This document shows, one piece after another, positions 50,430-61,406 of a stretch of 64,000 nucleotides of DNA. How positions within the stretch are numbered: the stretch's first letter is position 1; every line of letters begins with the position of its first letter. Under the pieces are notes generated by a model. That model had not been told where the DNA came from and made no database searches. It saw only the letters and a program-made list of their open reading frames with translations. Location: contig JACVVK020000223.1 in the NCBI GenBank assembly GCA_018292915.2, positions 960,001 through 1,024,000 of the forward strand, given 5' to 3'. The translations under genes were made by a program, and so were the position numbers. This stretch comes from Batillaria attramentaria (Eukaryota > Mollusca > Gastropoda > Batillariidae).

Positions 50430-53100
50430 CATAAGCTTTATTACCTCGATTTTCTTGGAATGGATGCTAGCGTCTGTCAAGTTGTTCATGTTATATTGCA
50501 TTGGGGATTGGATAAAAGATTTTTTTGCACTCGTTCAGCGTGCGCGCATGCGCACACAAAAACGAATGGTTAAGGCTATGTGAGTCCCCCATTGCAAACA
50601 CCATTAACAGCTATTTATTTTTGTTGTAATGTTTATTTGTGGGTAATACATATTGTAACACAGACATGTAAACGATTTGAAACTACCGGTGCAGCTCTGT
50701 TATTTCTCTGACTCAGTGACTTGGATATTATGTATACATTCTCCCTTGTACCCTGTGTGAGTGTTCAATTACCTCTTCTTTTTTCAAATACTTACATTGT
50801 TACGTAAGTGGGGTGTCAGTCTCTATGACAAACTCCACTGACTTTGCTGGTTTCACTTCACTGCTGCCTAACATCAATGATAAACAGCCACTGACTGCGT
50901 TTGTCGGTAATGATAAGAGTGAATAATATTTTTAATAAATTCATTCGTAGTAAAGCGCTTATTACTGTCCAGAACTGTAGTCTGAGAGCTGCACTACAAA
51001 ACGAAGTAAAGTACGATGGGAATACAAGAGTATGAATAACATCAGTCAGCGCTGACACGTGGCGAGTTCCTGATAGACAGGTCACGCTGGAACGACAAGC
51101 TCCGACGAGCTAACCCACACCTGTTGCTAAGCGTGTTGGAGTATCTGTATGAGTACGTGTCTGACATCATTAGCTTGCTTTACGTCCTATGGCTTTTAGC
51201 CCTTAAGGACAAGTTGTTCCCTGGCATGTGTCTTTGGCTGCTTGGCGGGGCGAGTGTTTTTGGGGTGGATGAGTGTCTGACAGAGAGGTCAGAAGGTGAA
51301 AAAGGCGTGCGCTGCGTGCGGTCACTACGGAGGATTGGTTTTAGTAAGTGGGCGCGGCTACAGGGCGGGCTACATGTTAATTACACTATACGGAATCAAG
51401 AGCCGATAAAGAGGAGCTAGTCACCTGCTGTAGGGTCGGGTTTGTTCACATGCTTATGGCAGAGGGGGAAATCGGGAGCCGGCACAAAACACGGCTGCAA
51501 GTCGCGTTACAGGAGCGTTAGGCCTATGCCACACGGGAGTGGTTTTAGTCCAAACAAACGGCGAACATGGTGTGTTTTTATGTGTGTGTGACATGCAGCT
51601 ACAACATGCCTTTGCCCTAATTTTCTGGAGCATTTTTTTCAGCTTTCCATGTATGTTCGAACAAAAAAACAAAAAAAAGTCTCCCGCGTGACAACGGCCG
51701 TAGCACTAACAGAAACCGAAGTTTGGTTCATTGGTTCAACGCGAAACATTGTCGAAGTGAAGTGTATTACATATATTGGTTGTTGTTAGTGTGCATGCTT
51801 GTATACGACATATAATTTGGATTATTTGTTTACTTTTATTGGTTTCAAACCAATAAACTCATGAATGCCACCATTCTACGCTGCAGAGCCAGTTACTACT
51901 GAACTGGGAATCAGTCAGTGGTGGAGATGAAGGTTTTGTACGATGGTCATCGGTAAAATCAATACGCCGGTTTTCCGAGTCGTTGCCGGCTGGGGCCAAA
52001 TATTTGTGCTGGCTTTTTCAACGTTGCCCCGTCTTTGATATCACCCTATGTGGTGGAAAAGGACGTTAAACCCCCAAATACCCACCCACCCACTGACCCA
52101 CTGACCCACCCGAGTCGTTGCGGGAGAGTAGTGACTGGCTGTGCCGGGTAGGATGGAATGCCACAGAAAGTATAAAAAAAAAACTAATACTCAAACTCGG
52201 GTACAATGTACAGTGACGATGGTACATGTAAATGATATATTTTCAGGTTCCAGTTTTGTTTGTATTAAAACCGTTGAATAAAATCAAGGATACTTGGACG
52301 TCAAGTTTTGTGTCTTTGATCGTTTCAGTTACTGACGGAATGACGGTGTCAAAAGTTTGTGCCCCCCCCCCCCCCCCTTTCCATTTCGTCGCACGACACA
52401 GTTATTAGAAAATTAGAAATGCTGTTCTCACTCATGAAAAAAATGAAATTGTTAAATATTCATCATACCAGTTTCAGTCTCATCAATAGCGCAACCAATG
52501 AAGACAAGCGTAACGTGTTTTTTGTTTCAAGCTGTTTGTAAGTTCGTTTAGTATTTTAGTAGGCGGTCATTTGAAGCTTTGACTGACAGCCTTGTTCCAG
52601 TGACATGTTGTTTTTGTTTGTTTTGGGTTTTTTTCGGGATGGAGTCGGGTCGGGGGGGGGGGGGGGGGCGGGGGAAGAAGGGTCTGTGGCGTCACTGACT
52701 GAGTCACTCAGCTGGTAGTCATCAGTGACTGTCTCCTCTTACCCCCCCCCCCCCCACACACACACACTATCCTCTATCCAGTTCCAAACAGTAACAATAA
52801 ACATAAAACTACAGACTGAATTAAATCGCCACTGGCAAAATGCTTCCACTGCCCGGTGCGGAAATATAGACAAATATACAGGTCCTAGACAAGAGAAGGG
52901 AAGCAACTATTCGCGTGTGCTGGAAGTTTGACGGCTTTGTGGAGTTGTGTCCGCTACGCACAGAAATAAAGCTATTTATAGCTCTGTGGTGTGAGGTGTG
53001 TCTGTGGTGGTGGTGTGTGTGTGTGAGGGGGGGGGGGGGTGAGGGGGGACACACTAGTTCGTCGTGAACAAAAACGCCATTATAAGCTGTTCTATTAACT
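50430..53100. other. Intergenic DNA, mostly unassigned
   Basis: No conserved ORF. Contains a SINE tail (51975-52106) and homopolymer C/G tracts (52362-52377, 52653-52668, 52742-52755, 53028-53038). Confidence 0.4.
51975..52106 (+). mobile_element. 5'-truncated SINE copy
   Basis: GGCTGGGGCCAAATATTTG, GTGCTGGCTTTTTCA, TTGCCCCGTCTTTGATATC and GGAAAAGGACGTTAAACCCC match the minus-strand SINE at 32081-32257, without the tRNA-like head. Confidence 0.65.
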
Positions 53101-55450
53101 ACTCTGGTCTAAGTTAATCAAGCCATTCACTTCACTCCACGATTGACTCCGGCCTCAGTCCGTGTCAGTGTGGGCGTTCGTCGCAGTGTCGAGTTAAAGT
53201 ATTGACTGCGCTTCGCGGAGCCAGTTCAGTCCGCGGTTGCTCAACTGAAAAGAGGTCTGAGCTAGTTCTAAAAATAATAAACGCTGCTTTGCGTAGATAG
53301 TTCCGCTGTATCTATATATTTGACCCAAGTCGGTATTGAGCATTCAGACCGCTGTGGGACACTGAAGCACAGACACACTACTTCATGGAAGCACGGAAAC
53401 GGCCTGCAGAAGAGAGGTGCAGAAAAGTCGCTTTCTGGTATATGATGGTAGATAAAACGGGAAAGAAAGAAAGAAAGAAAGTCTTTTCGTCTTAGATACA
53501 TTTACTGTAGACAGTGACTGATCGCCGGGACAGGTGCCAACTTGAAGGAGCCAAATAAGGTGACAGTCACGGTGACTGATCAGCCGGTTTGGCGGGGTAG
53601 TAAGACTTACAGGGCTCGGAGTCGCCGGGTCGGACAGGGTCAGTTTATGGACGAGAGTGAAGCTGGTTTTGATAGTGGGTCCGGTTGAAGGCGTGTAGCG
53701 AAAAAGATAACACCACCTATCGATAGTTTTATGTATTGATGACTGAAGGGGTTAATGTACAACACATACAACCTTTTTGTGTTCCGTTTTGTCCTTTGTT
53801 ACGTATTTTTGAGCAGTATGTTTTAGGTGGCTGCTAGCTTCACTCTCGTGCTTCACTCTCGTAGTTTATGGGGCACCGCTGCTCTCAAAGGGTCCTCCAA
53901 ACTTGACCGGCTAGCTATCTGCGCGGTCAGTCAGTCAGTCAGTAACCACCTGCACAATATGCAATTCAGTGTGTTGACTGAATCGGCATGAGTTCAGTTC
54001 CGGCGAGGCGGCCGTACCGTCGGAAATGGTTTCAGTTTGTGTTCTCACAGCTGAATGAGTTTACACGGTAGGGTGCTCAGTGTATCATAAGACTACTGGG
54101 GCCTAACCCCAGTACTCTAGCGTGAACTGATGAATGACTTCAGCCACTGCCGGGCGGCTTGCGGCAATCACTAAACAGACTGTATCAGTCAGCTCACTAC
54201 TAGTAGCCGGTTTAGCGGCTTTACTGACGGCAAGACTGAGTCAGTGAGTCCGTAAATCCGTATTAGCAGGCGGCCACACAGTTTTAGCGACCGCCAGTAA
54301 CTGGAACTGAGACCCTGAGAGACTATCACTATTATGGCCGGTTTGAGGTTCCACCAGTCGCCAGTTTGTCTGATCGGTCTCCGGGGTTCCGCGGGCAGCG
54401 GCCGTCACAATAAACAGGTTATTGAGTAACGCTTGAGGCTATGGCGGTTCAGTTCTTTTTTTTTATTGGTTTTAATTATATGCCCCTCAAGCAGCGCGTG
54501 GTCATGTCTAGTTCCAGAATCTGTGGTCATGGTTTGCGAGATCTTGCAAAAACCGAGCCGGCTGGTCATTGGTCATAATCACTCCGGCGTCTGCGTGGTG
54601 CTCACTACCGGATAGGATCAGTTCAGCACTTAGTATTTGAGCTCAATACTGAGTCCGTCAGTCAGTGATCACTGACGCCGATCAGGTGATACACTCAGTG
54701 AATTAGTGAAACCCACCGATCACTGGCATAGTGATATCAACCGTATGCCGGTCATAGCCGGTTCAGTCAGTCAGTCAAGTCAAGTTATGATTAAGTTTTT
54801 TTAGTTACCTTAATTTCTACTCTTAACCGCCAGTATTATAAGCTCATTTTAGTTAGTTGGTAAATTAGTGGTGAGTCAATTTTATGCCGGCATTGTGTCC
54901 TTTCTTATCACTGAGTTTTAGTTTGCTCGTCTCAGTTATCACTGAGTACTAGTCAGGGTCATACATAGTGAAGCTGCTTCAAGTTTAAATATTAACCCCG
55001 GCCGGCTTTACTTTATTTATTCGTGCCCCTGGTCAAACTTGAAACAAATTTGTTCTTGATCAGTGGACACCGCAATAAAGTCCGAGTCGTTTGAACTGAT
55101 TGACTGAACTGAGTTTTACGGTTTTGGTGGGCGGTCAAGTGTCACTGAGTCGTGCCAATACGGGTTTTGATACTCATCCGTCAATAAACGCTGCTTGAGA
55201 CATTTTAACAGATTCAGTTCTGATTGGGGCTTCAAATCGGGCAGCAACGTACTAGCTAGATAAGGCCAACCGAACTGACTCATACTGAGGCAGTGAAAGT
55301 CTGGCCGCGCCACTTAGTGGCGGCTTTTAACTGATCAAAGTGCCAGCCGTCAGCCTAATGCCGACTGCGGTATTTTGGGCTTTTTACGGTCAGTGCTGGC
55401 TTTTCACTGGCTAAATGTTGCGAAATAGCGCGACTGCAAACAGGTTTCTT
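53100..55450. other. NAMPT upstream region with dense ACTG/CAGT and CCGG words
   Basis: Non-coding in all frames. CAGTCAGTCAGT-type clusters (53931, 54770) and scattered ACTGAGT, TCAGT, GCCGG and GCGGC words occur at high density, up to the NAMPT start. No larger repeat unit could be drawn. Confidence 0.4.
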
Positions 55451-55531
55451 TCATGCGGTTGATGCCAAGTGATTACCCGAAGTCCTTGTTTCGTTTCAGT
55501 GGCGCAGGAGAGCACGGCAAGAAGGGTTGCT

Positions 55532-55549
55532 ATGACGTCACACCAGTAG
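55532..55549 (+). promoter_or_regulatory. CRE palindrome overlapping a 5-codon uORF
   Basis: TGACGTCA, the full cAMP-response element, lies at 55533-55540. It overlaps ATG at 55532, which opens a uORF of five codons plus stop (ends 55549), out of frame with NAMPT and 8 nt before its start codon. Confidence 0.55.
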
Positions 55550-55553
55550 CGTG

Positions 55554-55565
55554 CAAGATGGCGGC
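55554..55565 (+). promoter_or_regulatory. TISU initiator / YY1-type element at the NAMPT start codon
   Basis: CAAGATGGCGGC matches the 12-nt TISU consensus SAASATGGCGGC exactly, with the start codon inside. TISU genes usually have very short 5' UTRs; if so, the upstream uORF would not be transcribed. Confidence 0.6.
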
Positions 55566-55617
55566 CTTTCCAGCCGGCGGTTCTGATAATGCTCTGTTGT
55601 TGACCGATTCTTACAAG
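55558..55617 (+). CDS. NAMPT: Nicotinamide phosphoribosyltransferase, first coding exon (partial)
   Basis: ATG at 55558 followed by 19 codons and donor GTAAGG at 55618, phase 0. The end, NALLLTDSYK, matches the NILLATDSYK that closes the first coding exon of animal NAMPT as I recall, before VTHYKQYPP. The family makes nicotinamide mononucleotide from nicotinamide and PRPP, the first step of NAD salvage, in cytosol and nucleus. The remaining exons must lie beyond 64000, as none is seen in the window. The intron therefore exceeds 8.3 kb and is made of nested tandem repeats. With only 20 residues the call rests on a short match. Confidence 0.65.
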
Positions 55618-56499
55618 GTAAGGGTCGTTCCTTTTCCTTCAGCTCTTGATTCTAGCTTGTTTTGGGATACAAAGAAGTAATGTTGATCAAGCTGATGATA
55701 CTGAGGCGCCAGGAGCTCTGAAAGCAGAATTGAAAGTGGAGTGTCATATCGCACTCGTAGCGCTTTCGAAATGTGATAAGATGTGTTCACTACGCACACC
55801 ATATGTGATGGCCTGTGGTGCCGGCCGGCCGTATACACATGATAGACACAGGTCAATGTTTTGTCAGATCAAGTGTATTTCGAGCATGTTTCGCATTCAT
55901 TGCCGGGACTGCTCTCATCAGCGTACCAACCCGTATATATTTGGTAATGGTGTTCATTTCGTCATTATTTAAGTTCGCTTTACAGCTTCTTAATGACGGG
56001 TGACGTTCATTTCGTCTTATGGGGGGGGGGGGGGGGGGTAGGGGAAGAAGCACCGGCTGGCGTAGATGTGCTCAATCTCTCCGCGTTTTGTGTTTACGCG
56101 CGCCTGCCGGCATTAGTTGCTCAATGTGTGCGGTTGCGGCTCGCGTACCCCTTCCTTCCACGGGGTACTGCCGACTGGAACTGAGACGGCCTTCACGCTC
56201 CCTCTTTCGGGCGCGCGAGCGCCCCATGTCCAGGGCCAATGGGATGGCGTGTGTCTTCTGGCTCTCTGTCCGGTGTGATCTGGTTGGCTGATTTCTCCCC
56301 TCGGCGCGCGTCTGTTTCCCTGGTTTCCTCTGATTGTGGTTCGTACGTTGATTCCTGCCTGTTCCATGCTCCAGTGTGTCCGTGTGTGGTACTTGGCGTC
56401 CGCCCGTTGATCTCCGTCTCTTGGTCCTTTTTCTTCCCGATTGTTCCTCCTTGAATAAATCGTCTGGTATACCCTAGTGGGTTTCCCCTTTGTGCGTTT

Positions 56500-57389
56500 G
56501 TCTGTTTATTTGTTTGTTCGTTTGTTTGGATCCAGGAGCGACTTGTGGGTGCGTTCCTGTTTATGTGGTATGTGTGTGCCTATCATCCAATGTTGATAGC
56601 CCATCACACTCCTCCGTCTGATACAGTCAGACCGTATCATCCCGGCGTTTGTTTGTTTATTTGTTTGTTCGTTTGTTTGGGTGCAGGAGCGACTTGTGGA
56701 TGCGTCCCTGTTTATGTGGTATGTGTGTGTCTATCATCCAAAGTTGATAGCCCATCACACTCCTCCGTCTGATACAGTCAGACCGTATCATCCCGGCGTT
56801 TGTTTATTTGTTTGTTCGTTTGTTTGGGTGCAGGAGCGACTTGTGGATGCGTCCCTGTTTATGTGGTATGTGTGTGTCTATCATCCAAAGTTGATAGCCC
56901 ATCACACTCCTCCGTCTGATACAGTCAGACCGTATCATCCCGGCGTTTGTTTGTTTATTTGTTTGTTCGTTTGTTTGGGTGCAGGAGCGACTTGTGGATG
57001 CGTCCCTGTTTATGTGGTATGTGTGTGTCTATCATCCAAAGTTGATAGCCCATCACACTCCTCCGTCTGATACAGTCAGACCGTATCATCCCGGCGTTGT
57101 TTATTTGTTTGTTCGTTTGTTTGGGTGCAGGAGCGACTTGTGGATGCGTCCCTGTTTATGTGGTATGTGTGTGTCTATCATCCAAAGTTGATAGCCCATC
57201 ACACTCCTCCGTCTGATACAGTCAGACCGTATCATCCCGGCGTTTGTTTATTTGTTTGTTCGTTTGTTTGGGTGCAGGAGCGACTTGTGGATGCGTCCCT
57301 GTTTATGTGGTATGTGTGTGTCTATCATCCAAAGTTGATAGCCCATCACACTCCTCCGTCTGATACAGTCAGACCGTATCATCCCGGCG
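56500..57389 (+). repeat. Array of six 147-bp repeats (unit 1)
   Basis: The CAGGAGCGACTTGTGG landmark occurs at 56533, 56684, 56831, 56982, 57128 and 57275, spaced 146-151 bp. Length variation is mainly one extra GTTT step. Each copy has (TTTG)n, a hairpin CTATCA-TCCAAAGT-TGATAG and a second TGATAC-GTATCA. Confidence 0.92.
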
Positions 57390-57753
57390 TTTGTTATTCC
57401 AATACCCGGTCTTTGACCTCGGGGCTGGTGGGGCTGGTCGGTGCACGTGTGTGGTTACGTGTTCCCGGTAGTTGAAGCGGGGGGGGGGGGGGGGGGGGGC
57501 GGTATTGTCGGTTACACCATTCGTTGGTGTCTAGACGTCCCTGTTTTTGGATGGCGACGCTTTGTCTGCCTTGGGTGTCCTCTTGACCTTCTTTCTTGGT
57601 CCGTTTTCGTGTCTTCCGTCTCTGTCAGGGCTTTCACGCGTATTCGCGTTCGCTTTGACGTTTTCGTTCGTCAGTGTTGGGCCCGGTTCGCTCCGAGTCT
57701 GATGTCGGGGGTGGGGGGTGGGGGGTTGCCGGTTCATTTCGTTGTGTGTGTGT

Positions 57754-57791
<38 letters not shown>

Positions 57792-57807
57792 CGTGTGTGT
57801 GTGTGTG

Positions 57808-57844
<37 letters not shown>

Positions 57845-57894
57845 GAGAGTTTACCCGTATTCACTTGTATTGTGGTGGCCGGGTTGTGGTTGCT

Positions 57895-58490
57895 TTGGGT
57901 ATAGGAGCGACTTGTGGCTGCGTTCCTATTTATTTGGTATGTGTGTGCCTATCATGCAAGGTTGATAGGTCAAGAACACACTCCTCCGTTCGACACAGTC
58001 AGACCGTAGCATCCCGGCGTTCGTTTGTTTGTTTGTTTGTTTGTTCGTTTGTTTGGGTACAGGCACGACTTGTGGCTGCGTTCCTGTTTATTTGGTATGT
58101 GTGTACCTATCATGCAAGATTGATAGGCCAAGGACCACACTCCTCCGTCTGATACAGTTAGACCGTATCAGCCCGGCGTTCATTTATTTGTTTGTTTCGT
58201 TGTTTGGGTAAAGGAACGACTTGTGGCTGCGTCCCTTTTTAGGTGGTAGTGTGTTGCCTATCATAGTAGGTTGATAGGTCGTAACACACTCCTCCGTCCG
58301 ATACAGTCAGACTGTGCTCATACCGGCGTTCGTTTGTTTGTTCGTTCGTTCGTTTGTTTGTTTGGGTAAAGGAGCGACTTGTGGGTGCGTTCCTTTTTGT
58401 GTGGTATGTGTGTGTCTGTCCTTGAGGGTGGACAGATTGCTTACACACTCCTCCGTCTGATACAGTCAGACCGTATCATACCGGCGTAAA
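57895..58490 (+). repeat. Four diverged relatives of the 147-bp repeat (unit 1)
   Basis: Copies start near 57903, 58061, 58211 and 58371 with TAGGAGCGAC, CAGGCACGAC, AAGGAACGAC and AAGGAGCGAC. Loops and stems of the central hairpin differ, yet the pairing is kept. Confidence 0.88.
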
Positions 58491-58630
58491 ATTTGTTTAT
58501 TTGTTTGGGTAGAGGACCTGTGTCTTAGTGGTTTTGACCAGCCAGGCACAGTCCATCGCATGATAGCGGATCAGAAGAGTCCGACCTGAAAGCGGAAGAA
58601 CACGGTTGGGGCTAGACCCCTATCAGACGT

Positions 58631-60537
58631 GTGATAAGATGTGTTCACTACGCACACCATATGTGATGGCCTGTGGTGCCGGCCGGCCGTATACACATGA
58701 TAGACACAGGTCAATGTTTTGTCAGATCAAGTGTATTTCGAGCATGTTTCGCATTCATTGCCGGGACTGCTCTCATCAGCGTACCAACCCGTATATATTT
58801 GGTAATGGTGTTCATTTCGTCATTATTTAAGTTCGCTTTACAGCTTCTTAATGACGGGTGACGTTCATTTCGTCTTATGGGGGGGGGGGGGGGTAGGGGA
58901 AGAAGAACCGGCTGGCGTAGATGTGCTCAATCTCTCCGCGTTTTGTGTTTACGCGCGCCTGCCGGCATTAGTTGCTCAATGTGTGCGGTTGCGGCTCGCG
59001 TACCCCTTCCTTCCACGGGGTACTGCCGACTGGAACTGAGACGGCCTTCACGCTCCCTCTTTCGGGCGCGCGAGCGCCCCATGTCCAGGGCCAATGGGAT
59101 GGCGTGTGTCTTCTGGCTCTCTGTCCGGTGTGATCTGGTTGGCTGATTTCTCCCCTCGGCGCGCGTCGTTTCCTGGCTCTGAGTGGTGCACACGGTGGGT
59201 TTTGGCGTCGCCCGTGATCTCCGTCTCTTGGTCCTTTTTCTTCCGATTGTTCCTCCTTGAATAAATCGTCTGGTATACCCTAGTGGGTTTCCCTTTGTGC
59301 GTTTGTCTGTTATTTGTTTGTTCGTTTGTTTGGATACAGGAGCGACTTGGGTGCGTTCCTGTTTATGTGGTATGTGTGTGCCTATCATCCAATGTTGATA
59401 GCCCATCACACTCCTCCGTCTGATACAGTCAGACCGTATCATCCCGGGCGTTTGTTTGTTTATTTGTTTGTTCGTTTGTTTGGGTGCAGGAGCGACTTGT
59501 GGATGCGTCCCTGTTTATGTGGTATGTGTGTGTCTATCATCCAAAGTTGATAGCCCATCACACTCCTCCGTGATACAGTCAGACCGTATCATCCCGGCGT
59601 TTGTTTATTTGTTTGTTCGTTTGTTTGGGTGCAGGAGCGACTTGTGGATGCGTCCCTGTTTATGTGGTATGTGTGTGTCTATCATCCAAAGTTGATAGCC
59701 CATCACACTCCTCCGTCTGATACAGTCAGACCGTATCATCCCGGCGTTTGTTTATTTGTTTGTTCGTTTGTTTGGGTGCAGGAGCGACTTGTGGATGCGT
59801 CCCTGTTTATGTGGTATGTGTGTGTCTATCATCCAAAGTTGATAGCCCATCACACTCCTCCGTCTGATACAGTCAGACCGTATCATCCCGGCGTTTGTTT
59901 ATTTGTTTGTTCGTTTGTTTGGGTGCAGGAGCGACTTGTGGATGCGTCCCTGTTTATGTGGTATGTGTGGTCTATCATCCAAAGTTGATAGCCCATCACA
60001 CTCCTCCGTCTGATACAGTCAGACCGTATCATCCCGGCGTTTGTTTATTTGTTGTTCGTTTGTTTGGGTGCAGGAGCGACTTGTGGATGCGTCCCTGTTT
60101 ATGTGGTATGTGTGTGTCATCATCCAAAGTTGATAGCCCATCACACTCCTCCGTCTGATACAGTCAGACCGTATCATCCCGGCGTTTGTTATTCCAATAC
60201 CCGGTCTTTGACCTCGGGGCTGGTGGGGCTGGTCGGTGCACGTGTGTGGTTACGTGTTCCCGGTAGTTGAAGCGGGGGGGGGGGGGGGGGGGCGGTATTG
60301 TCGGTTACACCATTCGTTGGTGTCTAGACGTCCCTGTTTTTGGATGGCGACGCTTTGTCTGCCTTGGTGTCCTCTTGGACCTTCTTTCTTGGTCCGTTTT
60401 CGTGTCTTCCGTCTCTGTCAGGGCTTTCACGCGTATTCGCGTTCGCTTTGACGTTTTCGTTCGTCAGTGTTGGGCCCGGTTCGCTCCGAGTCTGATGTGT
60501 CGGGGGTGGGGGGTGGGGGGTTGCCGTTCATTCGTTG

Positions 60538-60568
<31 letters not shown>

Positions 60569-61406
60569 TGTGTGTGCGTGTGTGTGTGTGTGTGTGTGTG
60601 CGTGTGTGGTGTGTGTGTGTGTTGGTGTGTGTTGAGAGTTTACCGTATTCACTTGTATTGTGGTGCCGGGTTGTGGTTGCTTTGGGTATAGGAGCGACTT
60701 GTGGCTGCGTTCTATTTATTTGGTATGTGTGTGCCTATCATGCAAGGTTGATAGGTCAAGAACACACTCCTCCGTTCGACACAGTCAGACCGTATCATCC
60801 CGGCGTTCGTTTGTTTTTTGTTTGTTTGTTCGTTTGTTTGGGTACAGGCACGACTTGTGGCTGCGTTCCTGTTATTTGGTATGTGTGTACCTATCATGCA
60901 AGATTGATAGGCCAAGGACACACTCCTCCGTCTGATACAGTTAGACCGTATCATCCCGGCGTTCATTTATTTGTTTGTTCGTTTGTTTGGGTAAAGGAAC
61001 GACTTGTGGCTGCGTCCCTTTTTAGGTGGTATGTGTGTGCCTATCATAGTAGGTTGATAGGTCAGTAACACACCCTCCGTCCGAACAGTCAGACTGTGTC
61101 ATACCGGCGTTCGTTTGTTTGTTCGTTCGTTCGTTTGTTTGTTTGGGTAAAGGAGCGACTTGTGGGTGCGTTCCTTTTTTGTGTGGTATGTGTGTGTCTG
61201 TCCTTGAGGTGGACAGATTGCTTACACACTCCTCCGTCTGATACAGTCAGACCGTATCATACCGGCGTAAATTTGTTTATTTGTTGGGTAGAGGACTGTG
61301 TCTTAGTGTTTTGACCAGCCAGGCACAGTCCATCGCATGATAGCGGATCAGAAGAGTCCGACCTGAAAGCGGAAGAACACGGTTGGGGCTAGACCCTATC
61401 AGACGT
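58631..61406 (+). repeat. Macro tandem repeat, unit 2 (2776 bp)
   Basis: Same order as unit 1, with six 147-bp copies (landmarks at about 59337, 59486, 59632, 59779, 59926 and 60070) and four diverged ones (about 60691, 60850, 61000, 61150). Many single-base deletions and one altered stretch near 59165-59215 set it apart from unit 1. Confidence 0.9.

Larger units (their letters stand above)
55773..58630 (+). repeat. Macro tandem repeat, unit 1 (2858 bp)
   Basis: Begins at GTGATAAGATGTGTTCAC. Order: flank with CCGGCCGGCCGTA, TATATATTTGG and a G tract; a GCCAATGGGATGGCG stretch and TGAATAAATCG; six 147-bp repeats; TTATTCCAATACCCGG spacer with a G tract and TG repeats; four diverged small repeats; and a spacer ending GGGGCTAGACCCCTATCAGAC. 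Confidence 0.9.

Noticed and set aside
51124..51420. 98-codon ORF with hydrophobic start
   Set aside because: Begins at TTG, not ATG, and shows no conserved pattern or splice context.
55686..55730. Hammerhead-like CTGATGA ... GAAA in NAMPT intron
   Set aside because: No stable stem II between the two motifs and no cleavage-site partner.
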